From contig NZ_JAANAT010000001.1 of the NCBI RefSeq assembly GCF_011089895.1, forward strand, positions 3,720,001 through 3,784,000: a stretch of 64,000 nucleotides of DNA, read 5' to 3'. The notes below the pieces were generated by a model, which had not been told where the DNA came from, made no database searches, and saw nothing but the letters and a program-made list of their open reading frames with translations. This document shows, in pieces, positions 8,296 through 17,746 of this stretch. Each line of letters begins with the position of its first letter. Position 1 is the stretch's first letter. A program made the position numbers and the translations under genes. This stretch comes from Mucilaginibacter inviolabilis. Its GTDB lineage: Bacteria; Bacteroidota; Bacteroidia; Sphingobacteriales; Sphingobacteriaceae.

Positions 8296-8766
8296 CTCGT
8301 GATGATAAGGTTCACCTTTAATAATAGTATAGGCGCGGTATAATTGTTCCACAAAAAACAGACGCACCATCTGATGCGAGAATGTCATACGCGACAGGGA
8401 TATTTTATCGTTAGCACGTTGGTAAACGGATTGGTCAAAACCATAAGGGCCGCCAATCACAAATATCATATTGGCCGATGAACTGATCTCTTTTTTATTG
8501 ATATAAGCTGCAAATTGGGTTGATGAATACTCAATACCCTTTTCATCCAGTAATATAAGGTGGTCAAGCGGGGTCACTTTTTTAAGTATCAGTTCGGCCT
8601 CCTTGGCCTTTTGCTGCTCGGCGCTCAGGGCTTTGGTGTTTTTTAATTCATTAATTTCAACCAATTCCAATTTGGTGTAATGCTTCAGGCGCTTTACATA
8701 TTTGTCGATACCTTCTTTTAAATAAGCATCTTCTGTTTTACCAACGGTTAAAAAAGTGATCTTCAT
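8293..8766 (-). CDS. rlmH: 23S rRNA (pseudouridine-1915 N3) methyltransferase RlmH
   Basis: Methylates pseudouridine 1915 in helix 69 of 23S rRNA on the assembled ribosome, using S-adenosylmethionine. SPOUT-family protein of 157 aa, the standard length. The knotted SAM site appears as FVIGGPYGF (102-110), and the C-terminus EQLYRAYTIIKGEPYHHE (140-157) is the family signature. It is divergent from the MutS-like gene; the gap between them holds a 16-base perfect palindrome. Confidence 0.97.
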   Translation of the reverse strand: MKITFLTVGKTEDAYLKEGIDKYVKRLKHYTKLELVEINELKNTKALSAEQQKAKEAELILKKVTPLDHLILLDEKGIEYSSTQFAAYINKKEISSSANMIFVIGGPYGFDQSVYQRANDKISLSRMTFSHQMVRLFFVEQLYRAYTIIKGEPYHHE

Positions 8767-8775
8767 ATATTGAAC

Positions 8776-8791
8776 AAATAAACGTTTATTT
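8776..8791. promoter_or_regulatory. 16-base perfect palindrome in the rlmH / mutS-like divergent gap
   Basis: AAATAAACGTTTATTT is fully self-complementary and centred on CG, the symmetry of an operator for a dimeric regulator. It lies 10 bases upstream of rlmH and 46 bases upstream of the divergent gene. No regulator is encoded nearby; function is inferred from symmetry only. Confidence 0.35.
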
Positions 8792-8836
8792 AAAATATAT
8801 GTGTTTATTTAGCCACAATTTTTTTAAACACCAATT

Positions 8837-10648
8837 ATGCAACAAGATATTATTAATGATTATCAGCAACGGGCAGCAGCAGCCGGCCAGGAAGCTGGTA
8901 AGTATAAAAAACTGGCTAATACTTACTCCCTGCTGCGGCTTAGTATCTTCGCGCTTGTTGTAGTAGCTATTTATGTTGCCGTACAGTTTGACAATTTTAG
9001 CATTGTAGCTGCTGCATTTGTTCTGCTTGTTTTCGCCTTTGCCTGGCTGGTAGCGCGCCAAAGCAAGTATGAGCGTCAGAAACAATATTTTGACGACCTG
9101 CAAAGGGTGAATCTTAATGAAATCGATAATATACAAACCCACGCCAACATTTATAATGATGGAGCACGTTTTGCCAACGAAAAACATTATTACACTGCCG
9201 ATCTTGACATTTTTGGCAATGCCTCCCTTTATCAACTGGTAAACCGTACCGCCACTTCAACAGGCAATAATAAGCTGGCTCAATGGTTTGATAAACCATC
9301 GGCCAAGGAGATTATTCTCCCACGACAAGCCGCCGTTCAGGAGATCGCTGCAAAAAATAACTGGAAACTGGATATCCAAACCCGGCTCATATTTGCCCTT
9401 AAACAGGACGCTAACCAACTGCCTAATCTTTTCAAATACCTGCACATGTCCCTGAATATGCCGGGTGAAAAGTGGCTCGGCCGTTACACTAAAATTGCTC
9501 CTTACCTGTTCACCGGGTTGCTGGTGCTGGCCTGGTTTTTTCCGGTGGTAAAGTTGGTACCCATTTTAGTAGGTATCATTAATATGAGTCTGGTTTTTTC
9601 CAAAGCTGCATACATCACCAAGGCCGATCTGATTGCCGGTAAAATAGGAAATACTCTAGCCAATTATGCTGATGTTTTTGAGCGTATTGAAGAGGAAAAA
9701 TGGCAAGCCGTTTATAACTCCGATCTTGCTCAGCAGCTCAAAATTGGGCAAACATCCAACAAAATAAAAGAATTGGCTTCACTGATCAATAAGCTCAACT
9801 ATCACCTCAATATGATCATTGCTTTTGTACTTAATTTATTTTTTTTATGGGACATACGCCAGGTAATAGCCATTGAGAACTGGAAACGTCAGAATAATGA
9901 AAGCCTGGAAGCTGCTTTTGAGGTAATAGCAGAATTTGAGGCCCTGCTTAGTTTAGCCGGACTGGCTATCAACTATCCGGAATGGAATTTCCCACAGATT
10001 GATGATCGTGAAGCTTATACACTAACAGCCCAAGAACTGGCGCACCCTCTTATTGATGCCACCAAACGCATTGAAAACGATTATGAACTGAATGATGCTT
10101 TTAAGATAGACATCATCACCGGATCAAATATGGCGGGTAAGAGCACTTTTTTACGCACCATCGGTATCAATACCGTGCTGGCACTTTGTGGCGCTCCGGT
10201 ATGTGCTAAAAGCATGCAGGTATCGGTTATTACCATCATTAGTTATATGCGTATTAAAGATTCATTGAACGAAAGTACATCTACTTTTAAGGCCGAGCTT
10301 GATCGTCTGCAAATGCTCCTGGCCGCGGTAGAAAATGAGCCTAAGATATTTTTCCTGATAGATGAAATGCTGCGGGGTACAAACTCTGTCGACAAGTACC
10401 TGGGATCAAAAGCGGTAATTGAACAGCTGATTGCCAAAAAAGCAGTAGGCATGGTGGCCACACACGATTTGCAAATAGCTCAATTGGAAACTAAATATCC
10501 TGATTACGTACGTAATTTTTATTTCGATATCCAGGTTAAAGATGGCGAAATGCTGTTTGATTATAAGATAAAACACGGCGAGTGTAAAACATTTAACGCA
10601 TCGCTGCTGCTTAAACAAATCGGCATCAATGTAGAAGCTGGAGAATAG
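8837..10648 (+). CDS. Membrane-anchored MutS-like ATPase
   Basis: A 603-aa protein whose C-terminal third is a MutS domain V ATPase: Walker A G-S-N-M-A-G-K-S-T near residue 428, Walker B FFLIDEMLRGTNS near residue 505, and a downstream TH-D sequence (ATHDLQ). Unlike true MutS it lacks the mismatch-binding domain I and has two transmembrane segments near residues 32-50 and 54-73 and a second hydrophobic pair near 205-250 and a single one near 325. A MutS core helical (domain III-like) region lies between. Such proteins are usually annotated simply as MutS; a role in canonical mismatch repair is unlikely. Substrate unknown. The stop codon lies in the left arm of a 34-base inverted repeat. Confidence 0.85.
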   Translation: MQQDIINDYQQRAAAAGQEAGKYKKLANTYSLLRLSIFALVVVAIYVAVQFDNFSIVAAAFVLLVFAFAWLVARQSKYERQKQYFDDLQRVNLNEIDNIQTHANIYNDGARFANEKHYYTADLDIFGNASLYQLVNRTATSTGNNKLAQWFDKPSAKEIILPRQAAVQEIAAKNNWKLDIQTRLIFALKQDANQLPNLFKYLHMSLNMPGEKWLGRYTKIAPYLFTGLLVLAWFFPVVKLVPILVGIINMSLVFSKAAYITKADLIAGKIGNTLANYADVFERIEEEKWQAVYNSDLAQQLKIGQTSNKIKELASLINKLNYHLNMIIAFVLNLFFLWDIRQVIAIENWKRQNNESLEAAFEVIAEFEALLSLAGLAINYPEWNFPQIDDREAYTLTAQELAHPLIDATKRIENDYELNDAFKIDIITGSNMAGKSTFLRTIGINTVLALCGAPVCAKSMQVSVITIISYMRIKDSLNESTSTFKAELDRLQMLLAAVENEPKIFFLIDEMLRGTNSVDKYLGSKAVIEQLIAKKAVGMVATHDLQIAQLETKYPDYVRNFYFDIQVKDGEMLFDYKIKHGECKTFNASLLLKQIGINVEAGE

Positions 10649-10890
10649 ATGCAAGACTGCTAGAGTCAAGAATCAAGACTACATATCAATAATAAAAACC
10701 GCGTCATTGCGAGGTACGAAGCAATCTTTACGTAGGCAGGCCAACTATGCAAATTTGCTCTGTATAGCATAGAGATTGCTTTGTACCTCGCAATGACGTA
10801 ATGGTTAAACAAATAAGGCGTGCCGATTAGTCGACACGCCTTATTTGTTTTGGAAAAGTCTTGATTCTTGACTCTAACAGTCTTGCATCT
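10647..10890. repeat. Word-type inverted repeat E5: three inverted repeats between convergent genes
   Basis: Outer arms 10647-10680 and 10857-10890 are 34 bases each with one mismatch, built from the words AGACT, GAGTCAAGA and ATCAAGACT. Inside lies a second inverted pair, 10702-10727 and 10773-10798 (25 of 26 complementary), of the dispersed CATTGCGAGGTACGAAGCAA type. Then comes a perfect 16-bp terminator stem. Stop codons of both convergent genes lie in the outer arms (TAG 10646-10648; TAA of the minus-strand gene at 10890-10892). Confidence 0.9.
10807..10850. terminator. Bidirectional terminator between the MutS-like gene and the TonB-linked receptor
   Basis: AAACAAATAAGGCGTG (10807-10822) pairs perfectly with 10835-10850 around a 12-base loop; A and T tracts on both sides allow termination in both directions. 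Confidence 0.85.
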
Positions 10891-13427
10891 TACCTGCCGC
10901 CAGATGGGCCACCTTGGCCTCCACCCTGATCACCTTGTTTCTGGTCGTCGTTATTAACGCCTTTTTTCTGTTGATTAGGATTGCTGAAGGTAGTTTTACC
11001 AAAGCTGTAGCTAAACGTTAAACCAAATGAACGGAACGGAAACGCGGTTGAGCTGCTTTGCGTAAAGCTGGCACTGCTGATATTTTGGTCAAAGTGTTTA
11101 TCGCGGGCAAATGGCTGTACGGTATTAAAGCCAATGGCCAGTTTCCTTTTCATGAATTGCTTTTTGATACCAAATGCATAAATACCAAATGCAGGGTTGG
11201 TACCTTGTATGGTACGGCGTGCCGAATTGGTAAAGCCAAATAACTCTGCCAGGAAATCACCTTTAAACTGGTATGATGCGCTTCCAAATGCCGAGAATTG
11301 GAAATAAGTGCCCACTTTTGAAGCACTGTTGACATACTGATCAAATATAGTTGGGCTATAAGTATAACCGTTAATACTGGCCCTTATAGTTAAAGGTTTG
11401 ATAGGATTTACCGAACCAAAGAAACTGGCGCCGAATGAATTGTTACGGCCAATGTTTTGGTAAACTGTACGGGTAGCATGAACAGTTTGGTTGCGGATGG
11501 TTTCGGTCAACGTATCGGCAATACCTTCTATCAGGTCATTAGTTCTTTTATAATAAACCGAAAAGTTCAATACCGACGATTTAATGAAGGTATTATAACC
11601 TAACTCCACCGTTTGTGAAACCTCAGGAGCAAGATTAGGATTACCTACACTCTGGTTCTGGATATTGCTGCGGTTAATGAACGGATTCAGGAACTGCAGG
11701 CTGGGCCTGGTTATACGTTTGCTGTACGACAATTTAAGTGTTTGATTGCCAAATTGCTTTTGGATAGTTAAGCTTGGGATATAAGTAGTGTAACTTGACG
11801 AAAACGGTTGCAGATTCTGGAACAGGTTACTGTTAGCATCCTGGAACGGATTCTGCGGATCGCCCTTTATCCGGGTATTTTCAACACGGCCACCTGCTAA
11901 TATCGACCAGCTTTTGGGTAATGTAAAAGTTAACACCGTGTATCCTGCATATACATTCTGCGTATAATCATACAGGTTGGAGTTTAACGAATCGCGCTGA
12001 GCGTTGTTACCGTTGTTGTCTGTATCAAATATATCGTAATTACTGTTTATTCGACGTTGTATGGTTTTACCACCGGCTTCAATCTTTAGTACCTTATTTA
12101 CCGGTAGGGTATAATCTAACTGAAGCGTGTACTCATTATTTTTACCATTGTTATCGCCTGTTTGGCTTGGGTTCTGCGCTGTAAACAAGTTGGTATAATC
12201 TGTGGTGATGATACTATGGCTCCACTGCCCGGATACGGTTATTTCCTCACCCTCTTTTTTAAACTTGTGGGTGTAGTCTATACTCCAGTCAAAACCACCA
12301 AAATGGTTGTGCGACATGTTTTTGCTGAAATACTGTATTGGTGAAATATGGTTGTCGATATTATTAACACCACTACCATCAACATTAAAACCGCCATCAT
12401 TTAATCTGAACGTACTGTTAATGCTGTTAAAGGCGTTAAACTCATAACCTGCGGTAACGGAACCGATAGCACCATGCCTTTTAATACGACTGCTGGAATT
12501 ATTAAAGTTGTGCACCAATGGATTACCGGCCGCATCTTTCAGTACCTGGTCAAAGGTAGTTAATGATGTTTGAGGCCAGGTTAAGTTACCACCGGCGTTG
12601 ATACCTAAACTAAAGCGATTCTTGTTATAGTTAAGGTTAACGTTACCGTTATTTTGACGTGTACCTACACCACCGCTTACCGAGCCGCTTATGCCTGATA
12701 TATTTTTTTGTTTAGTGATGATGTTGATAATACCTCCAGAACCTTCGGCATCGTACTTAGCCGACGGAGAAGTTACTACCTCAATGCTCTTGATCTGATC
12801 GGCAGGGATGGTTTTTAACACATCTGATAAATTAGCCGATGTAGCGCCTGATGGCTTGCCATTGATCAATACACGCACGTTTGCATCGCCACGTACCGAT
12901 ACGTTACCGTTAATATCCACCGCTACTAATGGTACTTTCTGCAATACATCCGTCGCATTACCACCTGCAGCGGTAAGATCTTTCTCGGCATTGTAAACAA
13001 TTTTATCAATTTTGTTCTCTATCAGCGGAGCCTGACCAACCACATTTACCTGTGCCAGGGCATGAGCGCCTGGAGCCAGCAACACGTTACCCACTTTATT
13101 ATCAGGTTTTGACGCAGTAGTTACTACCGGGTCAATTGTTTTTGCCGGGTAACCGATAAAAGATATCACCAGTTTGTAACTGCCTGGTTTGATGTTATCT
13201 AATTTAAAATTACCTTTTTCGTCGGTCACTACACCGGTAATAGGCGATTTCCCTCCGCTGCGGTATAAACCTACCGTAGTGTAATCCATTGGTTTCTTGG
13301 TAACTGAGTCAATTACGGTACCCGATATGCGGCCCGTAGTTGTTGGCCCGCTCCCACCTACACCAAACTGGGCTTTCGCCGAAAGTGCAAAACAAAAAAG
13401 AGCTATAAGTATGTAAAAACGTTTCAT
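10890..13427 (-). CDS. TonB-dependent receptor-like outer membrane protein with carboxypeptidase-like domain
   Basis: An 845-aa outer membrane protein. Signal peptide 1-19 (S-A-K-A before Q20). Residues about 32-115 form a carboxypeptidase-D regulatory-like beta sandwich (GRISGTVIDSVTKKPMDYTTV...FKLDNIKPGSYKL). A plug-like domain follows at about 130-240 (DVLQKVPLV, VLINGKPSG, IKSIEVVTSPSAKYDAEGSGGIINIITK), then a large beta-barrel of the outer membrane protein beta-barrel family. The tail (about 820-845) is Gln/Gly-rich (DQKQGDQGGGQGGPSGG), unusual for a barrel end. No SusD partner is adjacent, so it is not a SusCD glycan system. Substrate unknown. Confidence 0.88.
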   Translation of the reverse strand: MKRFYILIALFCFALSAKAQFGVGGSGPTTTGRISGTVIDSVTKKPMDYTTVGLYRSGGKSPITGVVTDEKGNFKLDNIKPGSYKLVISFIGYPAKTIDPVVTTASKPDNKVGNVLLAPGAHALAQVNVVGQAPLIENKIDKIVYNAEKDLTAAGGNATDVLQKVPLVAVDINGNVSVRGDANVRVLINGKPSGATSANLSDVLKTIPADQIKSIEVVTSPSAKYDAEGSGGIINIITKQKNISGISGSVSGGVGTRQNNGNVNLNYNKNRFSLGINAGGNLTWPQTSLTTFDQVLKDAAGNPLVHNFNNSSSRIKRHGAIGSVTAGYEFNAFNSINSTFRLNDGGFNVDGSGVNNIDNHISPIQYFSKNMSHNHFGGFDWSIDYTHKFKKEGEEITVSGQWSHSIITTDYTNLFTAQNPSQTGDNNGKNNEYTLQLDYTLPVNKVLKIEAGGKTIQRRINSNYDIFDTDNNGNNAQRDSLNSNLYDYTQNVYAGYTVLTFTLPKSWSILAGGRVENTRIKGDPQNPFQDANSNLFQNLQPFSSSYTTYIPSLTIQKQFGNQTLKLSYSKRITRPSLQFLNPFINRSNIQNQSVGNPNLAPEVSQTVELGYNTFIKSSVLNFSVYYKRTNDLIEGIADTLTETIRNQTVHATRTVYQNIGRNNSFGASFFGSVNPIKPLTIRASINGYTYSPTIFDQYVNSASKVGTYFQFSAFGSASYQFKGDFLAELFGFTNSARRTIQGTNPAFGIYAFGIKKQFMKRKLAIGFNTVQPFARDKHFDQNISSASFTQSSSTAFPFRSFGLTFSYSFGKTTFSNPNQQKKGVNNDDQKQGDQGGGQGGPSGGR

Positions 13428-13574
13428 TTATAAGGATTTTCGTAATTGGAGGCGAAAATAGATTAAATGTTACACCACCATCTTTTATTTTTTTAGGAAA
13501 ATAGCAATTGTCATGTATATGTTACACTAAGAAGATATTAACTCTATGTAAACTCCGCATTATTCTTTATATAT

Positions 13575-14543
13575 CTATTCTGAAAATTGATCCTGACTAA
13601 TCAAGTTATAACTTATGCGCTTTGATAATTTAAAAAAAGGTCTTTCAACCAATAAGTAAAACAGGTAGGCAAACAAGATACTTACTACAATGCCTGTCAA
13701 AAACTCAATACCTTTAAAAAGTACAGTTTTAGGAAGTTTTGTCCCCATATAAACTACCAGGCGGCTGCCCACCATGTCATGCGTAAGATATAATGAAAAG
13801 GAGATCTTTGAAAAAAAGCTGACAACTGCGTAGCTTTTTAAAGGGGCTATCAATAATAATAGGGTAAATAATGCCATCCCAGCGGGCAGCCAGCCTACTG
13901 TATAAATACAACATACAACTATCAAAACGCTCAGAAACAAAACAGTATTAATGCCGGCAATTTTTTTCAGATAAAGATAATATAGTATACCCAAGCCAAA
14001 CACCGGAAAAACGCCAAACAGTAAACCACCCGGTACATTTACAACTGTGGGAACAATACATAATACCAGTAAAAACCATGGCCCCCATTTGGAGTGTAAC
14101 CATGGAAAACATAAGGCTACAAACAGGTAAAATTGAAATTCTATTCCTAATGTCCAATACACCGGACTTAAATATGGTTTACCTAAAAATGAGTTGAGAT
14201 AAGCTAAATGACACGCAATATTAAACCAATCGGGCTTATAATGACTCAGCACTATAAAGTTCATTACAATAGCCAATCCAATTGAAATAATATAGGGTGG
14301 CTCAATACGGGTAATGCGTTTGCCAACAAAACGGCCGCTCATTTTCCAGGTATAATCCGCAGGCATAGACCAACATATGATAAACCCCGACAGCAGGAAA
14401 AACATATGTACACCCAGCCACCCATATTTTAAAACAGGCAAAGCCTTTCCCCCCAAATGAAACAAGGCAACGGCTAAGGACGCAATAGCTCTAATATAGT
14501 CAACCTGTTGAATGTGTCCTTTGGAGGTATCCCGTTCAGTCAT
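13575..14543 (-). CDS. Acyltransferase family 3 (OafA/YrhL-type) membrane protein
   Basis: Multi-pass inner membrane acyltransferase that probably O-acetylates a surface glycan. From the ATG at 14543 it has 322 aa, with about ten hydrophobic segments. Family markers: the QQVDYIRAIASLAVALFHLG opening with the conserved His in the first helix, the LSGFII segment, and basic KRITRIEPPYI. The longer reading from 14591 adds 16 hydrophobic residues that the family does not need, so 14543 is preferred. It lies downstream of leuS on the same strand with a partial dispersed repeat between. The glycan target cannot be told from this window. Confidence 0.85.
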   Translation of the reverse strand: MTERDTSKGHIQQVDYIRAIASLAVALFHLGGKALPVLKYGWLGVHMFFLLSGFIICWSMPADYTWKMSGRFVGKRITRIEPPYIISIGLAIVMNFIVLSHYKPDWFNIACHLAYLNSFLGKPYLSPVYWTLGIEFQFYLFVALCFPWLHSKWGPWFLLVLCIVPTVVNVPGGLLFGVFPVFGLGILYYLYLKKIAGINTVLFLSVLIVVCCIYTVGWLPAGMALFTLLLLIAPLKSYAVVSFFSKISFSLYLTHDMVGSRLVVYMGTKLPKTVLFKGIEFLTGIVVSILFAYLFYLLVERPFFKLSKRISYNLISQDQFSE

Positions 14544-14605
14544 ATTTAATGAAAGATATAAAAGCCTGTCGATACTAAGAAATATCACCATAGCTTATTG
14601 TAGAA

Positions 14606-14636
14606 CAGATCCTTCGCTTCGCTAGGATGACAGTTA
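14606..14636. repeat. Single-arm copy of the TCCTTCG...GGATGACA dispersed repeat
   Basis: AGATCCTTCGCTTCGCTAGG followed by ATGACAG is one half of the dispersed inverted repeat; no partner arm is seen within 100 bases. It lies between leuS and the acyltransferase gene. Confidence 0.6.
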
Positions 14637-14735
14637 TTAAGTAAGGCATGGATATAAAAAATGCCGACATTTTCGTCGGCATTAAAATAGTTAAAATAAG
14701 CTAATCCAAAGCTCCCCTTTTAGGGGGTTAGGGGC

Positions 14736-17540
14736 TTAAACCACCATATTCACAATCCTGCCTTTTACCACGATTACCTTTTTCGGGGCTTTCCCATCCA
14801 GGTATCGTTGTACATCGGCATTGGCCAAAACAAATTCTTCAATAGCTTTGGGCTCCAGGCCTAGGGATATATTGAGGTTCATTTTTGTTTTACCGTTGAT
14901 AGAGATCGGATATGCAAACTCATCCTCAACCAGGTAGGCGCTGTTGAATTTTGGATACGGAGCATATGACAAGCTACCGGCCGGATTACCCAACAAGGTC
15001 CACAGTTCCTCGCAAATATGCGGAGCGTATGACGATAGCACGATCACCATATCCTGCAGGATGGCACGGTTGTTACATTTCAGATCGGTCAATTCATTAA
15101 CCGCGATCATAAAGCTGGATACCGATGTATTGAACGAGAAACGCTCCACATCTTCTTCTACCTTACGGATGATCTTGTGCAACGATTTCAGTTCGGCTTT
15201 GCTCGGTTCAGCATCAGATACACTAAATTCCCAGGCTTCGTTATGGAACAAGCGCCAGAATTTACGCAGGAATTTAAACACACCTTCAATACCGTTGGTA
15301 TTCCAGGGCTTGCTCTGCTCCAATGGCCCCAGGAACATTTCGTACATGCGTAGGGTATCGGCGCCATAACGTGAAATAATATCATCCGGGTTCACTACAT
15401 TGAACTTAGATTTCGACATCTTTTCAACCTCTACCCCACAGATATATTTGCCATTTTCGAGTATAAACTCAGCAGTTTCAAATTCCGGTCTGAATTTTTT
15501 GAATTTCTCCAGATTCAGCACTTCATTCTCTACAATATTAACATCCACATGTAATGGGGAAGTTTTATACTCTTTAATCAAACCATGCGATACAAACGTA
15601 TTGGTTCCGCGACCTTCTTCGTCAATTAAGCGGTATACAAAATTACTGCGGCCTTGTATCATCCCTTGATTGATGAGCTTTTTAAACGGCTCTTCTTCAA
15701 TCACCAGGTCCAGATCTTTTAAAAACTTGTTCCAGAAACGACTGTACAATAAGTGTCCGGTGGCATGTTCGCTGCCGCCGATATATAAATCAACATCTTT
15801 CCAGTAAGCAATAGCTTCTTTGGATGCAAATTCTTTATCGTTATGCGCATCCATATAGCGGTACCAGTACCAGCTGCTACCGGCCCAGCCCGGCATGGTG
15901 CTTAATTCATATTCACCTTCCGGATGTTTCCAGCCTTCTGCACGGCCCAATGGCGGTTCGCCGGTTTCGGTTGGCAGATATTTATCCACTTCTGGTAATA
16001 ATAATGGTAAATGCTGCTCTTCAATTAAATGAGGCAAACCATCTTTAAAGTAAACCGGCACCGGTTCGCCCCAGTAACGCTGACGACCAAATATGGCATC
16101 ACGCATCCTGAAGTTTACTTTAGCCTTACCAGCGCCAATGGCTTCCAGTTTGGCAATTACCGCGGCTGTCGCTTCTTTATAAGCCAAGCCGTTCATAAAG
16201 TCGGAATTGATATACTTTCCTTCTTTGGTAGGGTCGGCTTCGTTTTCAATATTTTGTATGTCGATAATAGGTACTATCGGCAGGTTAAAATGCTTGGCAA
16301 ATAAATAATCACGCTGATCGCCTGATGGTACAGCCATTACAGCGCCAGTGCCATATCCGGCCAACACGTAATCTGCAATCCAGATCGGGATCCTTTCGTT
16401 ATTCAATGGGTTCAATACATAGCTGCCGGTAAAGGCGCCTGATACCGTTTTGGCATCGGCCATCCTGTCCAGCTCCGATTTCTTTTTGGTTTGAGCGATA
16501 TACGCGTCAATATCCGCCTTTTGTTCAGGCGTTGTCAAAGTACTCACCAGCTCATGTTCTGGCGCTATCACCAAAAAGGTAACCCCAAAAATGGTATCGA
16601 CACGGGTGGTGAAAACTTCTATGAATTCGTGAGTGGTGAGTGGTGAATGGTGAGTGGTTTTCTCAATCGGAAATTTCACACTTGCACCAGTGCTTTTGCC
16701 TATCCAGTTGCGCTGCATTTCTTTTAGCGGCTCGGGCCAGTCAATAGTGTCCAAGCCTTGCAATAAGCGTTCGGCATAGGCAGTAATGCGCATGCTCCAC
16801 TGCATCATTTTCTTTTGTTCCACAGGGTAACCACCTCGTTCGCTAAAGCCGTCTTTTACCTCGTCATTAGCCAATACAGTGCCCAAAGCGGCGCACCAGT
16901 TTACGGTGCTTTCGCGCAAATAGGTTAAACGGTATTTTAGTAGTTCATTTTGCTGTTCGCGGTTGCTCAGGGCTTTCCACTCCTCAGCAGTAAAACTCAA
17001 AACTTCTTCGTCACATACGGCATTAATTCCCGCAGAACCTTCTTGCTCAAAGTGTTCAACCAATTTAGCAATAGATTCAGCCTTGTCAGCATCTTTATTA
17101 TACCAGGAGTTGAACAGCTGCATAAATATCCACTGAGTCCACTTATAATAATCGGGTGAACTAGTGCGTACCTCCCGACTCCAATCAAACGAGAAACCAA
17201 TCTGATCTAACTGGCGGCGATAGGTAGCAATATTGGCTTCGGTAGTAATGGCAGGGTGCTGCCCGGTTTGTATGGCATACTGCTCGGCCGGTAAGCCAAA
17301 GCTGTCATAACCCATAGGGTGCAACACATTAAAACCTTTTAAGCGTTTATAGCGTGCAAAAATATCAGAGGCAATATACCCCAGCGGATGTCCTACATGC
17401 AGCCCAGCGCCCGATGGGTAAGGGAACATATCCAGCACATAATACTTAGGTTTGGCGCTTTTATCCTCAGCTTTAAAGGTTCCGTTCTGGGCCCAAAACT
17501 GCTGCCACTTTTGCTCTATATCTTTAAATTGATAGTCCAT
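14736..17540 (-). CDS. leuS: Leucyl-tRNA synthetase
   Basis: Charges tRNA-Leu with leucine in the cytosol; class I synthetase with a CP1 editing domain. 934 aa. HIGH motif is H-V-G-H at 48-51, KMSKS lies near 705-711 (EKMSKSKFN), and the editing domain runs from about 280 ([14 protein letters not shown], then [11 protein letters not shown]). Residues 295-304 ([10 protein letters not shown]) are encoded by a tandem word array, GTGAGTGGTGAGTGGTGAAT on the plus strand (16629-16648, continuing to 16658), of the type found in intergenic repeats of this window; it sits in the loop between the first two editing-domain strands, where length variation should be tolerated. An additional segment near 665-700 after the [13 protein letters not shown] motif is typical of Bacteroidota LeuRS. 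Monocistronic by appearance. Confidence 0.97.
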   Translation of the reverse strand: MDYQFKDIEQKWQQFWAQNGTFKAEDKSAKPKYYVLDMFPYPSGAGLHVGHPLGYIASDIFARYKRLKGFNVLHPMGYDSFGLPAEQYAIQTGQHPAITTEANIATYRRQLDQIGFSFDWSREVRTSSPDYYKWTQWIFMQLFNSWYNKDADKAESIAKLVEHFEQEGSAGINAVCDEEVLSFTAEEWKALSNREQQNELLKYRLTYLRESTVNWCAALGTVLANDEVKDGFSERGGYPVEQKKMMQWSMRITAYAERLLQGLDTIDWPEPLKEMQRNWIGKSTGASVKFPIEKTTHHSPLTTHEFIEVFTTRVDTIFGVTFLVIAPEHELVSTLTTPEQKADIDAYIAQTKKKSELDRMADAKTVSGAFTGSYVLNPLNNERIPIWIADYVLAGYGTGAVMAVPSGDQRDYLFAKHFNLPIVPIIDIQNIENEADPTKEGKYINSDFMNGLAYKEATAAVIAKLEAIGAGKAKVNFRMRDAIFGRQRYWGEPVPVYFKDGLPHLIEEQHLPLLLPEVDKYLPTETGEPPLGRAEGWKHPEGEYELSTMPGWAGSSWYWYRYMDAHNDKEFASKEAIAYWKDVDLYIGGSEHATGHLLYSRFWNKFLKDLDLVIEEEPFKKLINQGMIQGRSNFVYRLIDEEGRGTNTFVSHGLIKEYKTSPLHVDVNIVENEVLNLEKFKKFRPEFETAEFILENGKYICGVEVEKMSKSKFNVVNPDDIISRYGADTLRMYEMFLGPLEQSKPWNTNGIEGVFKFLRKFWRLFHNEAWEFSVSDAEPSKAELKSLHKIIRKVEEDVERFSFNTSVSSFMIAVNELTDLKCNNRAILQDMVIVLSSYAPHICEELWTLLGNPAGSLSYAPYPKFNSAYLVEDEFAYPISINGKTKMNLNISLGLEPKAIEEFVLANADVQRYLDGKAPKKVIVVKGRIVNMVV
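16629..16658. repeat. Word array (GTGAGTGG) inside the leuS coding region
   Basis: Thirty bases made of GTGAGTGGT, GAGTGGTGA and ATGGTGAGTGGT variants, kept in frame and translated on the minus strand as [10 protein letters not shown]. The same word forms the intergenic inverted repeat at 5906-5990. Confidence 0.75.
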
Positions 17541-17716
17541 TTTATTGTTTACACGTATGAGGTTGCGAAATTAAGAAAATACCTATTAGTTTGGTAGTTT
17601 ATTGATGCTTTGTTTGTTATGTTCTGCGGATAATTTAATCCAATAGGCAGTCCTATACCTGATTATCTCCATAAATTAATTTGATTTCTCATTTCCTTAA
17701 TTCATTGATAATAAGT

Positions 17717-17724
17717 TAAATTTG
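17717..17724 (+). promoter_or_regulatory. Candidate -7 promoter box for the lipoprotein gene
   Basis: TAAATTTG fits TAnnTTTG exactly and ends 22 bases before the ATG at 17747. A -33 TTTG at normal spacing is not clear, so confidence is moderate to low. Confidence 0.35.
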
Positions 17725-17746
17725 CACAGAACACCAAACCTTTTTT

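Noticed and set aside
8786..9235. 149-codon minus-strand frame opposite the start of the MutS-like gene
   Set aside because: Antisense to the membrane helices; hydrophobic only because of the complementary codons.
10890..13427. SusC of a polysaccharide utilisation locus
   Set aside because: No SusD, glycoside hydrolase or sensor gene next to it; the barrel belongs to the general outer membrane family.
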